This document shows positions 58,898 to 64,000 of a DNA stretch of 64,000 nt, piece after piece; position 1 is the first letter of the stretch; the number at the start of each line of letters is the position of its first letter. This stretch comes from Myxococcus qinghaiensis (GTDB lineage Bacteria > Myxococcota > Myxococcia > Myxococcales > Myxococcaceae), in NCBI RefSeq assembly GCF_024198215.1, contig NZ_JAKCFA010000013.1, forward strand, positions 1 to 64,000, in the 5' to 3' direction. The notes beneath the pieces were generated by a model, which saw only the letters and a list, made by a program, of their open reading frames with translations, had not been told where the DNA came from and searched no databases. The translations under genes were made by a program, and so were the position numbers.

Positions 58898-59920
58898 ATG
58901 CGATTGCGGCATTCGCTGTTCCTCATGGCCCCCCTGCTCGTCGGCGCCCTCACCGGCTGCGGAACCGAGCTCGAGGAGCCCCTCGCGCCCGAAGCCCCCG
59001 CCGCCGAGCAGCTCGGCACGAATGAGTCCGCCGCTGTCTCCACCGCCGGCCTCACGCCGCACTTCCGTCAGTGGCTCACCGCCAACGGCTACGACAGCTA
59101 CGACTTCCCCCGAGCCGGCCTCACCGGCGGCAGCTTCGGTGGCAAGGCGAGCAGCACCGACACCGTGGTGAACACGCCCGTCATCTTCATCCACGGCAAC
59201 TCCGACAAGGCCGTGGGCACCGGCACCGCGGGCCAGTCGGGCTGGAACGCGTCGCTCGAGTACTTCCTCGCCAATGGCTACAAGCCGAGCGAGCTGTACG
59301 CCACGACGTGGGGCCCCGCGGACATCATGCAGACCGCGGTGCAGTACCACTCGAAGCCGAACATCATGAAGGTGCGCAAGTTCATCGAGGCAGTGAAGGC
59401 GTACACCGGCGCGTCGAAGGTGGACATCATCACCCACTCCATGGGCGTGACGCTCGCGCGCAAGGCCATCCTCGGCGGCGCGGCGAATGACTCGGCCAAC
59501 GGTGGCGCGTACAACGTCGGCGCGGCGCTCACCAGCTCGGTGGACACCTTCGTCGGCATCGCCGGCGCGAATCTGGGCCTCACGTCCTGCTACCAGACGG
59601 GCCCCTCGACTCCGACGTGTGGCTCCACCAACGGCCTGTATCCGGGCTACCTCTACTTCGGCCTGGTGATGGGGCGCTCCACGTTCCTGGACAACCTCCG
59701 CTCCACCAGCGGCTACGAGGGCGCCTACCGCTACAGCATCTACTCCACGGCCGATGAAATCATCGGCTACGGCGGCGTCGTCTACGGCGAGTACACCTCC
59801 CGCATCCCCGGTCAGAGTGGGGAGAAGGTCTACTCGGCGTATCCCTACGGGCACTACAACTCCAAGGACCTGACGGCGGCGGTGCAGTACAGCATGGTGC
59901 GCAACCACACCATTCCGTAA
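58898..59920 (+). CDS. Lipase lipoprotein (alpha/beta hydrolase)
   Basis: This 340-residue protein has a lipobox (VGALTGC, C21). The hydrolase core has the oxyanion HGN loop (IFIHGN) and the GxSxG-type nucleophile S181 (THSMGV), with a histidine near the end in PYGHYNSKD as candidate triad member. It resembles extracellular lipases of the LipA/Lipase_2 type. The ATG at 58898 follows GGAG at good spacing. Likely a secreted or surface esterase. Confidence 0.87.
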   Translation: MRLRHSLFLMAPLLVGALTGCGTELEEPLAPEAPAAEQLGTNESAAVSTAGLTPHFRQWLTANGYDSYDFPRAGLTGGSFGGKASSTDTVVNTPVIFIHGNSDKAVGTGTAGQSGWNASLEYFLANGYKPSELYATTWGPADIMQTAVQYHSKPNIMKVRKFIEAVKAYTGASKVDIITHSMGVTLARKAILGGAANDSANGGAYNVGAALTSSVDTFVGIAGANLGLTSCYQTGPSTPTCGSTNGLYPGYLYFGLVMGRSTFLDNLRSTSGYEGAYRYSIYSTADEIIGYGGVVYGEYTSRIPGQSGEKVYSAYPYGHYNSKDLTAAVQYSMVRNHTIP

Positions 59921-59933
59921 GGCTCGCCACGGG

Positions 59934-59968
59934 CTCCCGGCACGCCGAAGTCCAGGCGCCGCCGGGAG
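59934..59968 (+). terminator. Candidate terminator of the lipase gene
   Basis: Bases 59934-59941 (ctcccggc) pair perfectly with 59961-59968 over a 19-base loop, 14 bases past the lipase stop. No T-tract. Confidence 0.45.
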
Positions 59969-60124
59969 TCACATCGACACATGAAGGGCGAGAGCACCTC
60001 GTCCTTCCACAGCACCGTGACAGCGAGGTTCGGCGCCTCCTTCACGGGAGGCACCGGACGACGGCCCATCCACGCCGTGGGGGAGTGGATGCCGCCGTCC
60101 TCGCGTCACGGGCTGGTGCGACGC

Positions 60125-60149
60125 GCCTCATCCGTACCGAGGATGAGGC
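60125..60149. terminator. Perfect 9-bp hairpin, possible terminator
   Basis: gcctcatcc (60125-60133) pairs with ggatgaggc (60141-60149) with a 7-base loop, in the middle of the convergent gap. No T-tract follows. Confidence 0.4.
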
Positions 60150-60176
60150 CGTCCCGCGTCACGAGCACAGCGCGAG

Positions 60177-60284
60177 GACCTCGCATCCGCGCCAACGCCG
60201 AGCCGCCTCACTCCGCGAGCGCCGCACGACGACCTCGAATCCGCGCCAACGCCAAGGCCGCCTCACTTCGCGAGTAACGCGCCT
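60177..60284. repeat. Imperfect 54-base tandem repeat
   Basis: Two copies begin with gacctcgcatccgcgcc (60177) and gacctcgaatccgcgcc (60231). The following bases (gcc, gcctcact, cgcgag) also match with a one-base shift. The array is only two units long; function unknown. Confidence 0.55.
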
Positions 60285-60341
60285 CGTCGCGCGCATCGCT
60301 CGTGCCGCCGCATCCCACCGGGGAAGCGGCGGCACCGACGC

Positions 60342-61523
60342 TCACGGCCTCGGGCCATCCGACGGAGCCGGCGCATCGTTCTGCGCGGGCGTGGGCGAGG
60401 GCTGGTTCCCTGGAGCCCCCGGCACCGGCGCGGGCTCGCCCGGCTTGGGCGCCTTGTCCTTCGGCGCCTCCTTCGGGACGAAGGGCGTCGCCGCCGCCGG
60501 GTCCTTCAGGAACGCGAGCACCGTCTCGTTGAACGGCGCGGGGCAGTCGAGCTGCACCGTGTGGCCACAGCCCTTCATCGGCGCCAGCGCGGCGCCGGGG
60601 ATGCGGGACGCGCCGTACTCCATGATTTCGCGCGCCTCGCCGCCGTGGAGGAACGGGTTGGGAATCAGCCGGTCATCCGTGCCGTAGACGATGAGCGTGG
60701 GCACCGTGATGTGCTGGATGTTCTCGCGCACGAAGTCGTTGTGCGCCAGTCCCCGCACCGTGCGGACGTTGGCGTAGGCGTACGAGTCGAACTCCGGCGA
60801 CTTCGCCAGCCGCACGCGCTCCTCAATCAGCCAGTCGTGCTGAGGCCCCCAGTGCATGAAGTTGCCCTGGCGCACGCTGCCCCAGATGTTCGCCTCCGGC
60901 GCGTACTTGATGAACTCCGAGCTCATCACCCGCGCGAACCACGCCTTCTCCTTCCAGGAGAACTTCTCGAACCCGGCCGGAGACACCAGCACCAGCGCGC
61001 TGAGCGCCTCCGGATACCGGATGGCGTACGACAGCGACGTCTGCCCGCCCATCGAGTGGCCCGCGAGGATGGGCTTGTCCACGCCCAGCACCCGCGTCAG
61101 CTCGTGCACCACGTCGGCCATCGCCTCCATGGTGTACGGGAAGGTCGCCGGCTTGTCGGACTTGCCGTAGCCGGGCAGGTCCACCGCGATGACGCGGTAG
61201 CCCTGCGCCTGGAACACATCCAGCTGCGCCCGCCAGAACTTCAGATACGAGCCGAGCCCATGCACGAAGACCACCGTCTTCGCGTCCGGCGACGACGCCG
61301 GCAGGTCCACGTAGGCGACGTTCAGCTCGGTGGCCAGCTTGTAGCGGGCGGTGACGTCCGGCAGCGCGGCGCGGTGCACGGGCCAGGGCTGCTTCGTTCC
61401 CTCGGTGGAGTAGTCGAGGTCCTGGAAGGACAGCGCGGACTCGCCAGCATACGAGCGCACGCAACCGGCGGAGGACAGCCCCGCCGCGAGGAGCAACGCG
61501 GTGAAAGCGCGGGAGGAGCTCAT
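60342..61523 (-). CDS. Alpha/beta hydrolase lipoprotein
   Basis: This 393-residue protein has a lipobox (GLSSAGC, C21) and an alpha/beta hydrolase fold: VFVHGLGS, nucleophile S157 in AGHSMGG, acid D283/D284 in GTDDRL and H321 in GCGHTV. The last 45 residues are a Pro/Ala-rich, low-complexity tail. The ATG at 61523 lies two bases after the stop of the upstream barrel gene, so the pair is co-transcribed. It is a membrane-anchored esterase or haloalkane-dehalogenase-like enzyme; the substrate is unknown. Confidence 0.88.
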   Translation of the reverse strand: MSSSRAFTALLLAAGLSSAGCVRSYAGESALSFQDLDYSTEGTKQPWPVHRAALPDVTARYKLATELNVAYVDLPASSPDAKTVVFVHGLGSYLKFWRAQLDVFQAQGYRVIAVDLPGYGKSDKPATFPYTMEAMADVVHELTRVLGVDKPILAGHSMGGQTSLSYAIRYPEALSALVLVSPAGFEKFSWKEKAWFARVMSSEFIKYAPEANIWGSVRQGNFMHWGPQHDWLIEERVRLAKSPEFDSYAYANVRTVRGLAHNDFVRENIQHITVPTLIVYGTDDRLIPNPFLHGGEAREIMEYGASRIPGAALAPMKGCGHTVQLDCPAPFNETVLAFLKDPAAATPFVPKEAPKDKAPKPGEPAPVPGAPGNQPSPTPAQNDAPAPSDGPRP

Positions 61524-61525
61524 GG

Positions 61526-63184
61526 TCAGAACGCGTACCAGGTGAAGGTGGTGAAGGCCGCCCACGGGTCGCTCTGCACGGTGGTCGCACCGTCGTAGAA
61601 GCTGCCGCGGAAGAGGTAGCCGCCGTGGAGACCCACGGTCATCAGGTAGCGGAGGTGGTAGCGCAGCTCCGCGTTGACCTCCGCGCCGATGAACCGGCCG
61701 CGCCGCACGTCAGCCACCCAGCGCGTCGGGTCCGCCCCCGCGTTGGCCAGGCCCGTGGCCACCTTGAGGTTGAGCTTGTTGGGGATGATGTCCCACGCCG
61801 CCGAGGCGATGCCCGCGCGCAGGCCGTAGCCCTGGTTGGAGATGTCCGTCACCGCGCCCGTGTAGTTGTTCACCGTGCTGGTGAACGGGAACAGGATGAG
61901 CATCTTGTGGTTGAACCACACCGCGCCCGGCAGGCCGTACTGGTTCAGCGTGAAGGCGCCCGTGTACTTGTCGTCCTCCAGGTTGTTGTCACCGGAGGAG
62001 AACATGCCCTCCACGGTGATGACGTCACCGGGGCCTCGGCCCCACTGGTACATGACCTCCAGGTTGGCGGACACGCCGGAGATGTTCAGCTCGTCGAGCA
62101 CCGAGTTCTCCGGGTCGTCGCTCTCGTACTTGCCGCCGTTGTACATGACGAAGCCGGAGGCCCCGAGCCGGCCGTTGCGGAAGTCGATGTTGTGATTGAA
62201 GTGCGCGCCCGCCCAGAAGACGTTGCCGGTGGGACGGTTGATGTTGAAGCGCGCGGTGCCGGTGAAGCCGGGCAGGCCCGAGGACGACGGGCCGCTCTTC
62301 ACCAGGCCCTCGAAGGCGTACGCGTCACCCTTGGTGTCGTCGTTCAGATACCAGAACGACGCGCCCACGTTGGTGTTGGGGCGCACCGGGTAGACGTAGT
62401 CCGCCATCGCCAGCCAGATGTACTTCAGGCGAGGGTCGTTCCGCGTCGCGCGGTCCGCCTGCGCGCTGCCCAGCGGCATCAGGCTCAGGCGCGCGTTGCC
62501 CTTGTAGCCGCTGAAGATGGAGAGGCCCGTCGCGTCGCTGCCGAGGAAGGCCAGCTTGTAGCCCGTGCGCGTGAGGTCCGACAGCGGCGTGCGCGTCGGG
62601 TCATAGGCGCTGTCGTAGACGGGCTGCGTACCGACGAGCAGCGTGAGCTGGCTGGGATTGCGCGTCGGGTAGATGGCGACGTTGACGTTCTTCGTCTGGA
62701 TGTTCACCTGGTCGGCGTTGAAGCCGCCGCCCTCGTTCTGGCCAATGGTGTTGGCCGAGCGACCCCAGAGGAAGTCCACCTCGAACTGCGCCCGGAAGGA
62801 CGCCAGCCCGTCGACGAAGAAGGGGCTGTACTCGATGACGGGAATCCAGCGCTGCTCGATGAAGTACGCGGAGCGGCCCGACTCGGTGCTCACCGCGCTG
62901 CCCACCGGCGAGCCGATGGGCCCCAGCGACACGCCGCGCAGGCCCGCCGGGTCACCGACCTGGTTCGTCATGGAGACGCGGGTGAAGAAGTAGTTGATGA
63001 GCGTGAGCTCACGAGGCTCGGCGTCCTCCTCGCGGTCCTTCGCCTCCATCCACTCGGCGTACAGCCCAGGCACCGGGGTGCTCTGCGCGGCGGCCGGCGT
63101 CGCCAGTCCCACGAGCCCCAGCGCCGCGAGCATCCTCGCGCCTCGCCGCAGCGACTCGCGTGCTTCAAACCCACTTCCCGTCAT
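61526..63184 (-). CDS. Outer-membrane beta-barrel protein
   Basis: This 552-residue protein has a signal peptide (ALGLVGLATPAAAQS) and many amphipathic strands rich in aromatic and Gly/Asn residues, ending in a C-terminal aromatic strand with terminal F (TFTWYAF), as in outer-membrane barrels. A large porin or transporter is likely; no named family is recognised. The ATG at 63184 follows GAGG. It is co-transcribed with the hydrolase, suggesting uptake and hydrolysis of one substrate. Confidence 0.78.
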   Translation of the reverse strand: MTGSGFEARESLRRGARMLAALGLVGLATPAAAQSTPVPGLYAEWMEAKDREEDAEPRELTLINYFFTRVSMTNQVGDPAGLRGVSLGPIGSPVGSAVSTESGRSAYFIEQRWIPVIEYSPFFVDGLASFRAQFEVDFLWGRSANTIGQNEGGGFNADQVNIQTKNVNVAIYPTRNPSQLTLLVGTQPVYDSAYDPTRTPLSDLTRTGYKLAFLGSDATGLSIFSGYKGNARLSLMPLGSAQADRATRNDPRLKYIWLAMADYVYPVRPNTNVGASFWYLNDDTKGDAYAFEGLVKSGPSSSGLPGFTGTARFNINRPTGNVFWAGAHFNHNIDFRNGRLGASGFVMYNGGKYESDDPENSVLDELNISGVSANLEVMYQWGRGPGDVITVEGMFSSGDNNLEDDKYTGAFTLNQYGLPGAVWFNHKMLILFPFTSTVNNYTGAVTDISNQGYGLRAGIASAAWDIIPNKLNLKVATGLANAGADPTRWVADVRRGRFIGAEVNAELRYHLRYLMTVGLHGGYLFRGSFYDGATTVQSDPWAAFTTFTWYAF

Positions 63185-63310
63185 ATCCACCTCGGCCCCG
63201 CGCGCGGGGCACTCCCGGTGCACCGGGCTCGGATGTCACCACTGTCGCTGGCGCTGCGTACGGCCGTGCTCCTGGGACGGGGCGGCGAGCGCCCGCGTCC
63301 AGTCCTTCGT

Positions 63311-63345
63311 CCGGAAGAGAGGGCGGGAGCGCGCCCTCCCTCCGG
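63311..63345 (-). terminator. Hairpin terminator of the last lipoprotein gene
   Basis: The 7-mer gagggcg (63319-63325) pairs with cgccctc (63332-63338); outside this, ccgga (63311-63315) pairs with tccgg (63341-63345) across a small internal loop. It lies 20 bases past the lipoprotein stop on the minus strand. No T-tract. Confidence 0.5.
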
Positions 63346-63364
63346 CACGAGGTGTGACTCGGGC

Positions 63365-63964
63365 CTACTGGATGGCGTACGTCTGCACGGCGTTGCCCGT
63401 GAAGGGCTGGCCGTTGAGCGTCACGGAGCTGGACGTGCCCACCGCGCCGTTGGCGCAGCGGCTGCCCGTCGACTGGTTCTTGAAGAAGAGCTCCAGCTTG
63501 AGCGTCTTCTGGTCCGTGGTGAAGCCGCCACGGCCCTCCTGCACCAGGCCGCCCGGGAAGGTGAACGTCACGTCGAAGCAGCTGCCGTCGGACGCCACGT
63601 TCTCGATGAGGACGGTGTTGGACGTGAAGGAGAGCGGGTTCTTCGGCGCGTCATGGTTGCAGACGTTGTCGGTGATGGTGCCCGGGACGCTGTCGACCTT
63701 GAAGTTGCCACCAGCCACCGACATGGTGACGCTCTGGTAACACTGGGACGACGCACCAAAGTCGATATCTTCGCTGAAGCCGTTGGGGTGGCTGGGGATG
63801 TTGGCCCCCGTCATCAGCAGCGTCTTGCCCTCGAGGAACGCGAGGATGTTGGCGGAGCTGTTCAGCTTGGGCGCCTCGACGGGCGGGTCCTTGTCGTCAT
63901 CATCTCCGCAGCCTACGAGGCCCAGCGCGCAAACCATGACCGCGGACAGCAGCTTCTTCTTCAT
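63365..63964 (-). CDS. Lipoprotein of unknown family
   Basis: This 199-residue protein has a signal and lipobox (CALGLVGC, followed by DDDDK). The mature part is beta-rich, with several cysteines (SSQCYQ, DNVCNHD, DGSCFDV, GSRCANG) that may form disulfides. No family is recognised. ATG at 63964. It lies upstream of the barrel gene on the same strand, separated by a hairpin and about 180 bases. Confidence 0.78.
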   Translation of the reverse strand: MKKKLLSAVMVCALGLVGCGDDDDKDPPVEAPKLNSSANILAFLEGKTLLMTGANIPSHPNGFSEDIDFGASSQCYQSVTMSVAGGNFKVDSVPGTITDNVCNHDAPKNPLSFTSNTVLIENVASDGSCFDVTFTFPGGLVQEGRGGFTTDQKTLKLELFFKNQSTGSRCANGAVGTSSSVTLNGQPFTGNAVQTYAIQ

Positions 63965-64000
63965 GTGAGTGCTCCTCTTCTCTCCGGCGTCACCGCCGGG

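Larger units (their letters stand above)
59921..60341. other. Convergent intergenic region with hairpins and a tandem repeat
   Basis: This 420-base gap between the lipase gene and the opposing hydrolase gene holds several structures. The stem ctcccggc at 59934-59941 pairs with 59961-59968 and may end the lipase transcript. A 9-bp perfect hairpin lies at 60125-60149 (7-base loop). An imperfect tandem repeat has 54-base periodicity starting at 60177 and 60231. No protein gene is supported. Confidence 0.5.

Noticed and set aside
60085-60687. Plus-strand frame of 200 codons in the convergent gap
   Set aside because: It runs into the end of the minus-strand hydrolase gene and has repeat-like Arg/Ser-rich composition; no ribosome site.
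1-64000. CRISPR arrays, tRNA, rRNA, transposases, integrases
   Set aside because: Looked for direct repeat arrays, tRNA-like cloverleafs and transposase motifs; none found. The 54-base repeat at 60.2 kb has only two units.

Overview
The window is very GC-rich, with strong G/C bias at third codon positions, many GTG starts, tightly packed operons with ATGA/GTGA start-stop overlaps, and abundant two-component, Ser/Thr-kinase, ECF-sigma and secreted-hydrolase genes. Together with a TIGR02265/DUF2378-type protein, an ActD-like anti-sigma candidate and a gmx1-type sigma factor coupled to a kinase, this points to a myxobacterium of the Myxococcaceae (Myxococcus, Corallococcus or Pyxidicoccus). It is ordinary chromosome: dnaN and recF are present, and I saw no phage, insertion sequence, tRNA, rRNA or CRISPR array.

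Layout. 0-10 kb: a K+/H+ or Na+/H+ antiporter with universal-stress domains and an HTH-EIIA regulator; a lone receiver; two exported ferritin-like proteins; a hypothetical protein; a PLP aminotransferase; an M20 peptidase; a secreted M43-type zinc protease. 10.3-14.1 kb: a small RiPP locus with a 59-residue graspetide-like precursor and an ATP-grasp ligase, convergent with a C39-peptidase ABC exporter and a 61-residue membrane protein. 14.2-17.5 kb: an Mla-type lipid transport operon. 18-28 kb: recF, a PAS-rich histidine kinase, an AlkC-like DNA repair protein, two DUF1990 proteins and dnaN with a clear terminator. 28-30.5 kb: an ECF sigma / anti-sigma operon. 30.8-35.7 kb: a probable cobalamin-based sensory operon (CarH/AerR-like B12 domain, an internally duplicated helical protein, two hybrid kinases). 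35.8-41.2 kb: XRE regulator, chemoreceptor, DUF2378 protein, OmpR/EnvZ-like pair. 41.4-54.2 kb: secreted protease with lectin domain, acyl-CoA ligase, LVIVD-repeat lipoprotein, several unrecognised exported proteins and a second metalloprotease. 53.4-57.4 kb: gmx1-like sigma factor coupled to a zinc-finger/kinase/TPR protein. 57.4-64 kb: a 3' gene remnant, a quinone reductase, two alpha/beta hydrolases, a beta-barrel protein and a lipoprotein.

The most interesting parts are the B12 sensory operon, which combines the CarH light-sensing signature (W, nine residues, EH, then ExHxxG) with two hybrid kinases and no DNA-binding domain, and the compact graspetide-like locus. Many gene ends are marked by perfect 8-11 bp hairpins, and two terminators also have T-tracts. 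All functions are inferred from reading the sequence; no database search was run.
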